64,000 bases of DNA from Flavobacterium sp. (GTDB taxonomy: Bacteria > Bacteroidota > Bacteroidia > Flavobacteriales > Flavobacteriaceae). Location of the stretch: positions 46,265-110,264 of the forward strand of contig NZ_JAQVCH010000006.1 in NCBI RefSeq assembly GCF_028689845.1. The letters run 5' to 3'. The first letter of the stretch is position 1; each line of letters opens with the position of its first letter. The notes beneath the pieces were generated by a model that was not told where the DNA came from, made no database searches, and saw only the letters and a program-made list of their open reading frames with translations. A program made the translations under genes and the position numbers. Positions 45,064 to 54,331 of the stretch are shown piece after piece.

Positions 45064-48000
45064 TTAACTTTTTTTACGAAAAATAAAAATTACAATAAGA
45101 ATAGCAATTGCCGTTAAAAACCAATATAAGAAATTGGTGGAAGAAGAGAGTTCAATGGGTGCAACATCGCCAATTAACACTAAGCCTGCCCAATATTGTG
45201 GATGAATGGTTCGGCCTTCCGCAGTAGCGATATAATCTAGTTTGGCTTGTTGCAAGGCTTTGTCTTTTGCCCAACCTTTTTTCAAGTAGTTATAAAAAGA
45301 TTCAATAATTGTGGCACTTGATTGTTCGTCAATTTTCCAAAGACTGGTCAAAATACTCTCGCTACCCGCATAATTGAAAGCATGGGCTAACGAAATCATT
45401 CCTTCGCCAGCTTGATAGGTAGGTTTGCCTGTTTCACAAGCGGTTAATATAGCAAGATTAGAAGATAAATTGGTGTTGTATATTTCGTAGGTGTATAAAT
45501 AATTATCTTCGGTAGTAGTTGAATCTATAGATTTTGCAAAAACCAAACGCGATAATTCTGGCGAAACATTATTGGATTCAGCATGCGTTCCGATATGAAT
45601 GATTTTATGTTCTTTGGCCTTATTCTTAAAGAGTTTCTCGGTTGAATTTTCATTTAAAAAAGAATTTCCGCCAAATAACCGAGCCGATTCTTTTGCTAAA
45701 TCTTTTGTGAAAGGTTGCGATAAAAGTGTTAAGTAAGTTTTGTCTAATTGCAACGAGTCTTTAATAGAAATTTGATAATCGGATTTCATTTTGTCATTGA
45801 ATTCAGGAACAAAAGCGACAAAATTTTCTTGATAACCAACCGTTTGACTTTCTTTATGAATTAAAAATAAACTGTAATTATAGGAAATAATATATTTTGA
45901 GAGCAAACTCGTTGTTGCCATTTCTTTATAGTTTGACACTACTTTTGGGGTGAGCATTTCAAAATTTAAATTGAATAAATCGCGGTCCGGAATAATGACT
46001 ACATGTTTGGTTTTGATGTGTTGTTCAAAAGGCTTCCACAAACTAGTATATAAGGTGTTCAACGTTTTAAAGTTGTTTTTGAATAACGATTTTTCATCTT
46101 GTAATTGATTGATATTTGCAACAACAGTAGATGGATTGAGTTTGAAAAGTTGGGTATTATTTTTCGAAATTAAAACAGCATACAATTCTTTTTCGGCATA
46201 AATATAACGAACTACTGTAGTGTTTTTAGGAAGTTTTTGTTCAACATCTTTTACCGATTGCGTGATAGTTGCAAAACGGAGTTGGTAGTATTTTGGATAA
46301 TTTTTTTTGAGATTTTCTAAATAGGTTGTCCACTGCGAATTGGCTTTTATAAAACCTTCCATGTTGCCCGATTTCGTAAGCGATGCTTTAATTGATTGCT
46401 TTATGTGTTGTTCTTCTTGGATGATTTTTTTTGGAACATTGGCATAAACCATCGATGACCGGGAGTTTAATCGGGAACGAATGCGGTTATATAAAATCGA
46501 TTCGTGTAAACTTATCACTTCGTTGAGGTAGCTCTTGTTTTTCGTTTTAGTATAGAGTTCTAGGGCTAATTGCTTTGCAAAAATAAATAAATTCGAGTTG
46601 TTCTCAATTAGAATAGAAACATTGTTTTCTTCACCCACCATTTTTTTTTGCTTTTCTAAAATCACAATGGCTTCTTTCACTTCGGCGAAAGTTTTTTTCA
46701 AAAAAGTAAGTTCATTTTTATTTTTCGGAAGTTGGTAGGCCGCTTGTGTTTTTAATAAAATCGTTTCGGGTTGGTAAAGGATAAATGAAGAAGAATTTGT
46801 GTTTCCTATTTGATTTACTGCAGTTGATTCAACTAACGCAGTGGTTGCCATGGCTTTGTTTAAGGCCGTTTCATAATCACCTAAATCATAGTAGATTTTA
46901 CCTAAATTCAAAGCTTGTTGAATTTCAAATGAAGTGGTTGATTCTTGGTTTTCTTTGAGATAGGCATACGCTTTTTGAGCCATTTGAAGAGCTTTGTCTT
47001 TTTCTTGATTTTGGGCATAAAAACGAGAAGCTTTTATACTGAAATCTAAATATAATTCGTCATACGAACCTTCATAAGCGGCAATATATAATTGCTCTGC
47101 TTGGTCATAATAGATTTTGGCTTGTGTTTTTTTACCCTGCTCGTCATATAATAATGCTTTAGAATAATGAGCATCTGCATTCCAATAATTCGGACCCGAT
47201 TCTACGCTTTTAAGGTGAGCAATGGCGTTGTTTAAAAATATTTCTGCCCGAGCATATTCTTTTAGAGCTAGATAAATTTGTCCTAATAAAACCTTCGATT
47301 TATACAGTTCCGGATTAGTGGCATTAAAATGTTTTTGTTTTTCTTTATAAGCATATTCTAGTAATTCTTTTGCTTTTCCAAAATCGCCCATTTCTTTATA
47401 AATACCAGCATAATTATCAATGGCTGTGTATAAAAACTCTTGTGCTCCTTCTCTTTTTTGATCCGAAGCATCCGATTTTAAAAATAAGTTGAGGTAATTA
47501 ATGGTTTTTTTCATGGCTTCCAAAGCCTTTTCCAAATCACCTTGTACTTCATAAATGGCTGCTAAATTATTATGCAATATTGCTTGTCTATAATAGGAAT
47601 TCAACGGATTAACCTCCATTAACTGCAGTGTTTTGCCAGCTTTTTGATAGTACAAAACTGCACTGTCGATTTTTGATTCAAACCACATGGTTCCTCCTAA
47701 AATGTTATAAATCACATAAAGGTTTTTCTTTTCAGTTTTCGGATACGACTCGAAGAGTTTTAAAGCGTTCTTGGCATGTTTAATACTAATTGAAATAGCT
47801 CCTTTTCTATTGGCTAAAACCGATAAATTACTTTCTATTAAACCAAAATGCTCTGGCGTTGCTTCTTTCCATTTTTTGGTATATTCTAATGCTTTGATAT
47901 CTGAATCATAGGCGTTTTGAGAATCACCAATAAATTCATAATACATGGCTAGATTTAAATGAGCTTGCCGTAAAATCTTTACTGAATCCGTTCCCGTGGT

Positions 48001-48285
48001 GATGGTTTGTACCAATTGTTTGGCAAGTTGCGTAGCAATAGTTTGATTTTGTAATTGCTGCTCAATTTTGCCAGTATAATAGATATAATCGGTAAGTAAA
48101 AAATAGCTTTTTTGATTTTTTAAAAGAGAAATGTTCTTTTTGGTAAACGCTTGTGCTTCAGTATATTTTTGATGTTGTAAAAGACCGTCTAACTGTTTTA
48201 AATTCGCTGTATGCGAGTTCTGGGACCGAGAAATCAAGCTGAGACCCAAGAATAAATAAAGCATGTAAAGTTTAGCGTTTAACAT
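45064..48285 (-). CDS. Membrane-anchored TPR-CHAT caspase-like protease
   Basis: A 1073-residue protein. A signal-like segment (LYMLYLFLGLSLISRS) starts it. Residues about 50-500 are tetratricopeptide repeats (AYKEMGDFGKAKELLEYAYKE and similar). The C-terminal CHAT peptidase domain has His901 in IIHIGTHAES and Cys950 in LAILTACETGKP, the caspase-like dyad. A final transmembrane helix (FLYWFLTAIAILIVIFIF) and a basic RKKS tail follow, so most of it would face the periplasm. It is third in an operon with a sigma factor and a TPR protein; the substrate is unknown. Confidence 0.88.
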   Translation of the reverse strand: MLNAKLYMLYLFLGLSLISRSQNSHTANLKQLDGLLQHQKYTEAQAFTKKNISLLKNQKSYFLLTDYIYYTGKIEQQLQNQTIATQLAKQLVQTITTGTDSVKILRQAHLNLAMYYEFIGDSQNAYDSDIKALEYTKKWKEATPEHFGLIESNLSVLANRKGAISISIKHAKNALKLFESYPKTEKKNLYVIYNILGGTMWFESKIDSAVLYYQKAGKTLQLMEVNPLNSYYRQAILHNNLAAIYEVQGDLEKALEAMKKTINYLNLFLKSDASDQKREGAQEFLYTAIDNYAGIYKEMGDFGKAKELLEYAYKEKQKHFNATNPELYKSKVLLGQIYLALKEYARAEIFLNNAIAHLKSVESGPNYWNADAHYSKALLYDEQGKKTQAKIYYDQAEQLYIAAYEGSYDELYLDFSIKASRFYAQNQEKDKALQMAQKAYAYLKENQESTTSFEIQQALNLGKIYYDLGDYETALNKAMATTALVESTAVNQIGNTNSSSFILYQPETILLKTQAAYQLPKNKNELTFLKKTFAEVKEAIVILEKQKKMVGEENNVSILIENNSNLFIFAKQLALELYTKTKNKSYLNEVISLHESILYNRIRSRLNSRSSMVYANVPKKIIQEEQHIKQSIKASLTKSGNMEGFIKANSQWTTYLENLKKNYPKYYQLRFATITQSVKDVEQKLPKNTTVVRYIYAEKELYAVLISKNNTQLFKLNPSTVVANINQLQDEKSLFKNNFKTLNTLYTSLWKPFEQHIKTKHVVIIPDRDLFNLNFEMLTPKVVSNYKEMATTSLLSKYIISYNYSLFLIHKESQTVGYQENFVAFVPEFNDKMKSDYQISIKDSLQLDKTYLTLLSQPFTKDLAKESARLFGGNSFLNENSTEKLFKNKAKEHKIIHIGTHAESNNVSPELSRLVFAKSIDSTTTEDNYLYTYEIYNTNLSSNLAILTACETGKPTYQAGEGMISLAHAFNYAGSESILTSLWKIDEQSSATIIESFYNYLKKGWAKDKALQQAKLDYIATAEGRTIHPQYWAGLVLIGDVAPIELSSSTNFLYWFLTAIAILIVIFIFRKKS

Positions 48286-48289
48286 GACT

Positions 48290-49024
48290 TTAGTTTAATT
48301 TTTTTAGCAGTTTTTTACTGTTTTCAAACGAACTTTTCTTCAAAAAGCGAATGGCTTCTTCTTGATTGTTCTTTTTTAAATAGGCTAAACCTAAATAGTA
48401 ATTAGCATCTTCTTGAAAAACACTAGTGGTATTTTCGGAAGATTTTAATAAATAGGGGATAGCTTGATCAATTTGTTTATCTGCCAAGTAGGCGACACCT
48501 AAAAAGTAGGCAAGTGTATCATTATTAGGTGTTTTTGCTTCTAATTTTTTCCATTTTAGAATCGCCGTTTTATAATCTCCGCGTTTGTAAATTACCATGG
48601 CATCATAAAAAGAATAATCGGCTGTAGTGCTCATAGTTGTTGGCAAACCTGGATCAGGTTTAAAATAGTCGTTAAACATTTTTTCGTTGGATGAACCATT
48701 ATAAATCCAAAAACTTCCTGAAGCGGCAATGATAATAATCGCAGCTGCAATAGTTCTAAAATTTAAAAACCGAACTTTAGAAGACGGTATTTCGGCCACC
48801 ATCTGAATTGGTAAATCTTCATGAAACTCTTCCATTTTTTCTTGTAGAGCTTGCGTTTCAATACCTACTAATAATGTTTTGACATCTTCTACTTCTTGTT
48901 TGAAACCAGCATCTTGACTTAGTTTTGTTTCAAAGTTCTCTTGTTCGTTTTTTGACATCGAACCGTTATAATAACGTTCAATAGTTTCCAAAAATTCTGG
49001 TGTCATGTTGTCTTTCTCTTTCAA
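48290..49024 (-). CDS. Membrane TPR protein, putative anti-sigma factor
   Basis: A 244-residue protein. The N-terminal 85 residues are charged and helical (FLETIERYYNGSMSKNEQENFETKL resembles anti-sigma zinc-less domains). One transmembrane segment (IAAAIIIIAASGSFWIY, about 92-108) follows, then TPR units (LAYFLGVAYLADKQIDQAIPYLLK, ANYYLGLAYLKKNNQEEAI). It lies 7 bp after the sigma gene and 4 bp before the CHAT gene. Location and layout suggest it holds the sigma factor at the membrane; this is an inference. Confidence 0.72.
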   Translation of the reverse strand: MKEKDNMTPEFLETIERYYNGSMSKNEQENFETKLSQDAGFKQEVEDVKTLLVGIETQALQEKMEEFHEDLPIQMVAEIPSSKVRFLNFRTIAAAIIIIAASGSFWIYNGSSNEKMFNDYFKPDPGLPTTMSTTADYSFYDAMVIYKRGDYKTAILKWKKLEAKTPNNDTLAYFLGVAYLADKQIDQAIPYLLKSSENTTSVFQEDANYYLGLAYLKKNNQEEAIRFLKKSSFENSKKLLKKLN

Positions 49025-49031
49025 TTTATTT

Positions 49032-49631
49032 TTATGATTTAGGGGATAAAACCATTTTTCTTAGCTTTTCCATGCAACGGTATTTATTGTTCCGTGCTGT
49101 GGTTTCTTCAATTTGTAATTCTTTTGCAATAACCCGCAATGACTTTTTATCAAAATAAAAGGCAGTCAACAATTGTTTGCATGGTTGCCCCATCATTTTA
49201 AAAAGAGTCATTGTTTTCTCTAATTTCTGACTGAAAAAATCTTGTTCTTCAGCTTCATTTTGGTCTGCATTTTTTTGATAAAGTGTATGCTCATTTTCAA
49301 TCAACGTAGTTTTTTTAAAACGGGAAGAATTGATTAAATCTAACCATTTGTTTTTAGCAATTTGATATAAATAACCTTGTAAAGCGGTTTCGTTTTGAGG
49401 AACAAAAGAATCATTCTTAACGTTTTTCCAAACCGCTATAAACGCTTCTTGATAAATATCTTTGGCATGATCTTTTGAACCACTATTCTTCATAACCATC
49501 TGTTCTACTTTATAATAGTTAGCTGTATAAAGTGATTTTAAAGCTCTTGAATCGTTAGACTTAATCGCCTTAACTAAGGCCAATTGCGAATCTATTTCTT
49601 GCGTTTCTTTCATGAATTTGTTAAAATACAT
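49032..49631 (-). CDS. ECF-type RNA polymerase sigma factor
   Basis: A 199-residue sigma-70 family protein. Region 2 includes AKDIYQEAFIAVWKNV and YLYQIAKNKWLDLI, and region 4 includes LRVIAKELQIEETTARNNKYRCMEKLR. It starts at the ATG at 49631, or possibly the ATG at 49613. TATTATTTG on the minus strand (49669-49661) is close to a promoter element. It heads the operon with the membrane TPR protein and the CHAT protease. The 251-bp region upstream shows nothing else. Confidence 0.9.
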   Translation of the reverse strand: MYFNKFMKETQEIDSQLALVKAIKSNDSRALKSLYTANYYKVEQMVMKNSGSKDHAKDIYQEAFIAVWKNVKNDSFVPQNETALQGYLYQIAKNKWLDLINSSRFKKTTLIENEHTLYQKNADQNEAEEQDFFSQKLEKTMTLFKMMGQPCKQLLTAFYFDKKSLRVIAKELQIEETTARNNKYRCMEKLRKMVLSPKS

Positions 49632-49882
49632 GAGAAATATACAATTAATTCAAATCACTTCAAATAATAGCACTATGAAATGCTCAATTTAAACGACAAA
49701 CTACGATGCTTTAAACTTCATTCAATTATAACTACATCGAAAGAACAACAAAAATGTCATCAATATTTAAATTTTATTTCTTCAAATTTTAGAGAAGAGG
49801 AGTTATTTCTGATTTAATACGAGGTACAATCCAAGCCACAATTTGAAATTTTTATTAAAAAGGAAATTATATGAAATGATTT

Positions 49883-50383
49883 TTAATACAATTCAATTTT
49901 ATCAAGGACTAACTTAAAGCTTTCCTTTTTTTTATTGGCAATTAAAAATGTAATTTCCTCAAGTGTATCTTTATGAAAATTTGGCATTTGCAATTTCTGA
50001 CCCCGAAAAGAAGGATACAGATCACTAAGTAAAATTTCGATTTTTTGCCATTCTCCAGAGGTAGAAAAAGTGGTGATATAGGAGTAATAGGAATTAGCTT
50101 TGTCTTTGATTCGAAATTGATAGTCTTTACCATCACCTTTTAAAGTGAGCACAATTTTACTTTCAGCATTAACTTGAAGTGGCTCAAATCCATGGCGAAC
50201 AGACGAAAAACCGCCATTGTTTTCAAGTGAAATATTTCCTTCAAAAACGCCATTTTTTTCTTTATTTAGCGAAAATTTTCCAGCAGAAACGCCGCCCATC
50301 ACACCATCATCAACAATAATCCAATTTTCGATTCCAGTTGATTCTGAAAAATTAAAAATAACTTTCGGATAAGCAATATGCAT
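49883..50383 (-). CDS. CIA30-family protein (NDUFAF1-like)
   Basis: A 166-residue protein with the CIA30 signature: IENWIIVDDGVMGGVSAGKFS, then FEGNISLENNGGFSSVRH, LKGDGKDYQFRIKD and a WQKIEILLSDLYPSFRG segment. The family is a galactose-binding-like beta sandwich, and the eukaryotic member helps assemble complex I. The bacterial function is not defined. It follows the rhodanese gene by 44 bp in the same direction. Confidence 0.85.
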   Translation of the reverse strand: MHIAYPKVIFNFSESTGIENWIIVDDGVMGGVSAGKFSLNKEKNGVFEGNISLENNGGFSSVRHGFEPLQVNAESKIVLTLKGDGKDYQFRIKDKANSYYSYITTFSTSGEWQKIEILLSDLYPSFRGQKLQMPNFHKDTLEEITFLIANKKKESFKLVLDKIELY

Positions 50384-50427
50384 AAGCAGTTGATTAAGTG
50401 GTAATTTATAAAGACTTTAATGTAAAA

Positions 50428-51294
50428 TTACTTAAAATTATAATCATTTCCATTTATAATTGTTTTTTGATTTCTACTCCATTCACTCCATGAACCTACA
50501 TAGAGTTTAGGAATATCCAATCCTGCATAAGCGATAGCTAATATCGTATGACAAGCGGTAACACCAGAGCCACAATGGATGATAATATTTTCAGGTTTAA
50601 TTGTTCCCATTACTTTTTCATATTTCTTTTTTAGTATGGCTGGAGCTAAAAACAAGCCATTTTCATCTAAATTTTCGGCAAAAGGAATATTTATCGAACC
50701 CGGAATATGGCCCGCAATTAAATCAATGGGTTCATTTTTACCTCGATACCGACTGTTTTCTCGTACATCAATAACACGATAAAAATTATTTTGTGAATTT
50801 TTTTCAACCTCTTCCATTTTAGCAATAGGCCACTTCCAATTTTTAACTTTTTGCAATTCGGTTTGTTTTGTAATTTCTGTTTTTGAACTTACTGGAAAAT
50901 TATATTTTTCTGCTTCTTGAATACCACCATTAAGTACTTGAACTTTCTCATGTCCAACAGCTTTAAGCATCCACCAAAATCTTGCAGCCGCGTTTGAACC
51001 ATTTTTATCATCGTAAATAACAACGTGACTAGCGGGAGAAATCCCAAGTTTGGCAATGGTTTGAGTAAAAATCTCAACTTTTGGTAAAGGATGCCTTCCG
51101 CCATTTTTGAAATCTGAATCAATTGTGGCTAATTGAGAGTTTAAATCAACAAAAATTGCTGTGTCCAAATGCTTTTTTTGATAATCTTGTTTAGAATTTT
51201 GCCCATTACGGGCATCAACAAGGAGTAACTCTTTAGTTTGGTATAATTTTAATAACTCCTTGGCGTGGATTATTGGTGCTATTTTTTGATTCAT
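50428..51294 (-). CDS. Sulfurtransferase (3-mercaptopyruvate type), two rhodanese domains
   Basis: A 288-residue tandem rhodanese protein. The active loop CGSGVTACH is the mercaptopyruvate-sulfurtransferase form (CGSGVT rather than CRxGx[R/T]). The N-terminal domain has VVIYDDKNGSNAAARFWWML, and RENSRYRG and IPGSINIPF are family motifs. It transfers sulfur from mercaptopyruvate or a related donor to thiols or cyanide. The start is the ATG at 51294; a preceding TTG adds one residue. Confidence 0.92.
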   Translation of the reverse strand: MNQKIAPIIHAKELLKLYQTKELLLVDARNGQNSKQDYQKKHLDTAIFVDLNSQLATIDSDFKNGGRHPLPKVEIFTQTIAKLGISPASHVVIYDDKNGSNAAARFWWMLKAVGHEKVQVLNGGIQEAEKYNFPVSSKTEITKQTELQKVKNWKWPIAKMEEVEKNSQNNFYRVIDVRENSRYRGKNEPIDLIAGHIPGSINIPFAENLDENGLFLAPAILKKKYEKVMGTIKPENIIIHCGSGVTACHTILAIAYAGLDIPKLYVGSWSEWSRNQKTIINGNDYNFK

Positions 51295-51328
51295 CAATTC
51301 TTGTTTTCTTTTATTAAAATGGCGTATA

Positions 51329-51336
51329 CAAAGATA
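51329..51336 (-). promoter_or_regulatory. Promoter -7 element of the rhodanese operon
   Basis: On the minus strand TATCTTTG (51336-51329) lies 34 nt before the ATG at 51294. No TTG is seen upstream. Confidence 0.55.
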
Positions 51337-51429
51337 CGTTTTGTTCCTTATTGCTTCTTAAAACAGTTTAAAAAAGTACAATAAAACAAGGTTGAATTTT
51401 GTATCTTTAAGCCAAACAAAAAATATACT

Positions 51430-52248
51430 ATGAACAAAGAATTTAATCCTCGCTTTATTCCAATTTTTATTGGGATAATTTTTTTACTAATCTTTATGTA
51501 CAAATCGACTACAACCATTGGCTCCGGAGAAGCAGGAGTGCTTTATAAAACATTTGATGGTGGTGTTGTAACAGACGAACCGCCTTTGGGAGAGGGTTTT
51601 CATATCGTTGCTCCTTGGAATAAAGTGTTTATTTATGAAGTGCGGCAACAAGAATTAGCAGAACAAATGCAAGTGTTATCTTCAAACGGATTGGAAATCA
51701 AATTAGATGCGACGGCTTGGTTTCATCCACAATATGAAAATACAGGAAAATTGCATCAGGAAAAAGGCGAAAATTACATCGACCGTGTGATTCGTCCCGC
51801 CATTCGTTCTGCCGCCAGAAGTGTGGTGGGAAGATATACGCCAGAACAATTATATTCTACTAAACGCGATGCAATTCAAGATGAAATTTTTGATGAAACT
51901 AAAAAAATTCTTGAAAAACAATTTATTCAATTAAACGAAATTTTAGTCCGTGATGTAACCTTGCCAAGCACAATTAAAACGGCTATTGAAACTAAATTAA
52001 AACAGGAACAAGAAAGTTTAGAATATGAATTTCGTTTGATAAAAGCTCAAAAAGAAGCGGAACGTCAGCGAATTGACGCGGAAGGTAAAGCAAGAGCCAA
52101 TCAGATTTTAAGTGCTTCTTTGACCGATAAAATTTTGCAAGAAAAAGGGATACAAGCAACTATCGAATTATCAAAATCGGCCAATTCTAAAGTAATTGTT
52201 ATCGGCTCCGGAAAAGATGGGATGCCTATTATTTTAGGAAATCAATAA
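51430..52248 (+). CDS. SPFH/prohibitin-family membrane protein
   Basis: A 272-residue protein with one N-terminal transmembrane segment (FIPIFIGIIFLLIFMY) and the SPFH domain (GSGEAGVLYKTFDGGVV, EGFHIVAPWNKVFIYEVRQQE). The long helical tail (KQEQESLEYEFRLIKAQKEAERQRIDAEGKARAN) would form coiled coils. Prohibitin-like proteins form ring scaffolds in the membrane. It is monocistronic and has no NfeD-like partner beside it. Confidence 0.9.
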   Translation: MNKEFNPRFIPIFIGIIFLLIFMYKSTTTIGSGEAGVLYKTFDGGVVTDEPPLGEGFHIVAPWNKVFIYEVRQQELAEQMQVLSSNGLEIKLDATAWFHPQYENTGKLHQEKGENYIDRVIRPAIRSAARSVVGRYTPEQLYSTKRDAIQDEIFDETKKILEKQFIQLNEILVRDVTLPSTIKTAIETKLKQEQESLEYEFRLIKAQKEAERQRIDAEGKARANQILSASLTDKILQEKGIQATIELSKSANSKVIVIGSGKDGMPIILGNQ

Positions 52249-52305
52249 AATAATTTTAACGGTGTTTTAATTCTTTTTTCTAAATTAGCCTTTCAATAAT
52301 TCATT

Positions 52306-54189
52306 ATGAAAATTCAAAAATCCATTGCAGTTGTAAGTAGTATTTTACTATTTTCAACGCTATCTTGTGAACAAAAAAATATGCAAGCACAAACTGAAAC
52401 TGCCGATTCATTAACAGAAAAAAAAGTAGTTGTTTATCAGGTTTTTACGCGTCTATTTGGCAATCAAAACACCACTAACAAGCCGTGGGGAACCATCGAA
52501 GAGAATGGTGTTGGAAAATTTAATGATTTTACGGATAAAGCCTTGCAAGAAATTAAAGATTTGGGCGTCACACACATTTGGTATACGGGTGTTCCGCATC
52601 ATGCCTTAGTGAATGATTACACGCAATACGGCATTTCAAATGATGATCCAGATGTAGTGAAAGGAAGAGCCGGTTCGCCTTATGCCGTGAAAGATTACTA
52701 TAATGTCAACCCCGATTTAGCCGTAGACCCAGCCAAACGTTTGGAAGAGTTTGAAGCCTTAATCCAAAGAACACATAAAAACGGTTTAAAAGTGGTTATC
52801 GATATTGTTCCAAATCATATTGCTCGTCATTATGAAGGAAAAACGAATCCGAAAGGCGTAACCGATTTTGGTGCAGAAGATGATAAAACGGTTGAATATA
52901 AACGAAATAACAATTTTTATTATATTCCGAATTCCAAATTTGAAGTCCCAACCGATGCAAATTATAAACCGCTTGGTGGCGAAAAACATCCGTTAAGCGA
53001 TGGAAAGTTTGAAGAAATTCCAGCCAAATGGACCGGAAATGGTTCGCGTTTAGCAAAACCCGATAGCAATGATTGGTATGAAACCGTAAAAATTAATTAC
53101 GGAATTAAACCTGATGGTTCGAAGGATTTTCCAACTTTGCCAGAAGGTTTTGACCAAAAAGATTATCAAGCCCATGCCGAATTTTGGAAAGACAAAGACG
53201 TTCCTTCCTCATGGAAAAAATTTAGAGACATCACGTTGTATTGGATTGAAAAAGGCGTTGATGGTTTTCGTTATGATATGGCCGAAATGGTTCCTGTTGA
53301 ATTTTGGAGTTATATGAATTCAGCAATCAAAATGAAAAATCCGAAAGCTTTTTTATTAGCAGAAGTTTATAATCCAGCCGAGTACCGCAATTACATTCGA
53401 TTGGGAAAAATGGACTATTTGTACGATAAAGTACAATTATATGATACCTTGAAAAATATCGTTCAAGGTCGCGGTTTACCAAAACATTTAACTGGAATTC
53501 AATCTGATTTAAAAGACATTGAGCACCATATGCTTCACTTTTTAGATAATCATGATGAACAACGTTTGGCAAGTCCTGAATTTGCTGGCGATGCCCGAAA
53601 AGGTAAACCCTTAATGGTCGTTTCTGCTACGATGAGTTCGTCGCCAACGATGATTTATTTCGGACAAGAAGTGGGCGAGCCTGGTGCGATTGATGGTGGA
53701 TTTGGAAAACCATCACGGACTTCTATTTTTGATTATGTTGGAGTTCCGAACCATCAACGTTGGATGAATGGCGGCAAATTTGATGGCGGTCAACTGACCG
53801 CTTCTGAAAAAGAATTGCGTGATTTCTATAAACGATTACTCAATTTTACCATTCAAAGCAAAGCCTTAATGGGCGATTTTGCTTCGTTACAGGAAGCAAA
53901 TTTAGAAGCAAATGCGGGGTATGATTTTGGGTTGTATTCTTTTGCACGATGGAATGAAAATGACAAACTGATTATTGTTTCTAATTTTAATCAAAATACG
54001 GCGGTGAACTGCCCAGTAATGATTCCAGCAGAAATTGTAAAACGCATGAATCTAAAGGATGGGAAGTATAATTTAAAAGATGCTCTGTACGGAAAAAATA
54101 AGTCCGTTTTAACCATTGTAAATGGCGTTGGAAAGTTTGAATTAGTCATTCAACCCGGAGAAAGTTTTATTTTTCAGGTTCCCAACTAA
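52306..54189 (+). CDS. GH13 alpha-amylase family lipoprotein
   Basis: A 627-residue lipoprotein (lipobox STLSCEQKN, Cys23). The GH13 motifs occur in order: VIDIVPNH (I), GFRYDMAEM with the nucleophile Asp (II), FLLAEVYNP with the acid Glu (III) and FLDNHDEQ (IV). An insert of about 120 residues lies between I and II. It would cleave or rearrange alpha-glucan in the periplasm or at the outer-membrane surface. No SusCD pair is nearby, so it is not within a polysaccharide-utilisation locus here. Confidence 0.92.
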   Translation: MKIQKSIAVVSSILLFSTLSCEQKNMQAQTETADSLTEKKVVVYQVFTRLFGNQNTTNKPWGTIEENGVGKFNDFTDKALQEIKDLGVTHIWYTGVPHHALVNDYTQYGISNDDPDVVKGRAGSPYAVKDYYNVNPDLAVDPAKRLEEFEALIQRTHKNGLKVVIDIVPNHIARHYEGKTNPKGVTDFGAEDDKTVEYKRNNNFYYIPNSKFEVPTDANYKPLGGEKHPLSDGKFEEIPAKWTGNGSRLAKPDSNDWYETVKINYGIKPDGSKDFPTLPEGFDQKDYQAHAEFWKDKDVPSSWKKFRDITLYWIEKGVDGFRYDMAEMVPVEFWSYMNSAIKMKNPKAFLLAEVYNPAEYRNYIRLGKMDYLYDKVQLYDTLKNIVQGRGLPKHLTGIQSDLKDIEHHMLHFLDNHDEQRLASPEFAGDARKGKPLMVVSATMSSSPTMIYFGQEVGEPGAIDGGFGKPSRTSIFDYVGVPNHQRWMNGGKFDGGQLTASEKELRDFYKRLLNFTIQSKALMGDFASLQEANLEANAGYDFGLYSFARWNENDKLIIVSNFNQNTAVNCPVMIPAEIVKRMNLKDGKYNLKDALYGKNKSVLTIVNGVGKFELVIQPGESFIFQVPN

Positions 54190-54210
54190 TTGAAGTAATG
54201 AATTAAAAGA

Positions 54211-54244
54211 AATAGGCGTTTGTAATTCATTCGCCTATTTTTTT
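54211..54244 (+). terminator. Terminator of the GH13 gene
   Basis: AATAGGCG (54211-54218) and CGCCTATT (54232-54239) form an 8-bp stem with a 13-nt loop, followed by T residues. Confidence 0.75.
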
Positions 54245-54307
54245 AAAATTAAGATAGGTTTAAGGCAAACCGCTGTAAAACAACGACAGAAGCAATTAAA
54301 AAAGATT

Positions 54308-54315
54308 TATCTTTG
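54308..54315 (+). promoter_or_regulatory. Promoter -7 element of the aminotransferase gene
   Basis: TATCTTTG at 54308-54315 lies 16 nt before the ATG at 54332. No upstream TTG is seen. Confidence 0.55.
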
Positions 54316-54331
54316 TAAAAAAAATAGTTTG

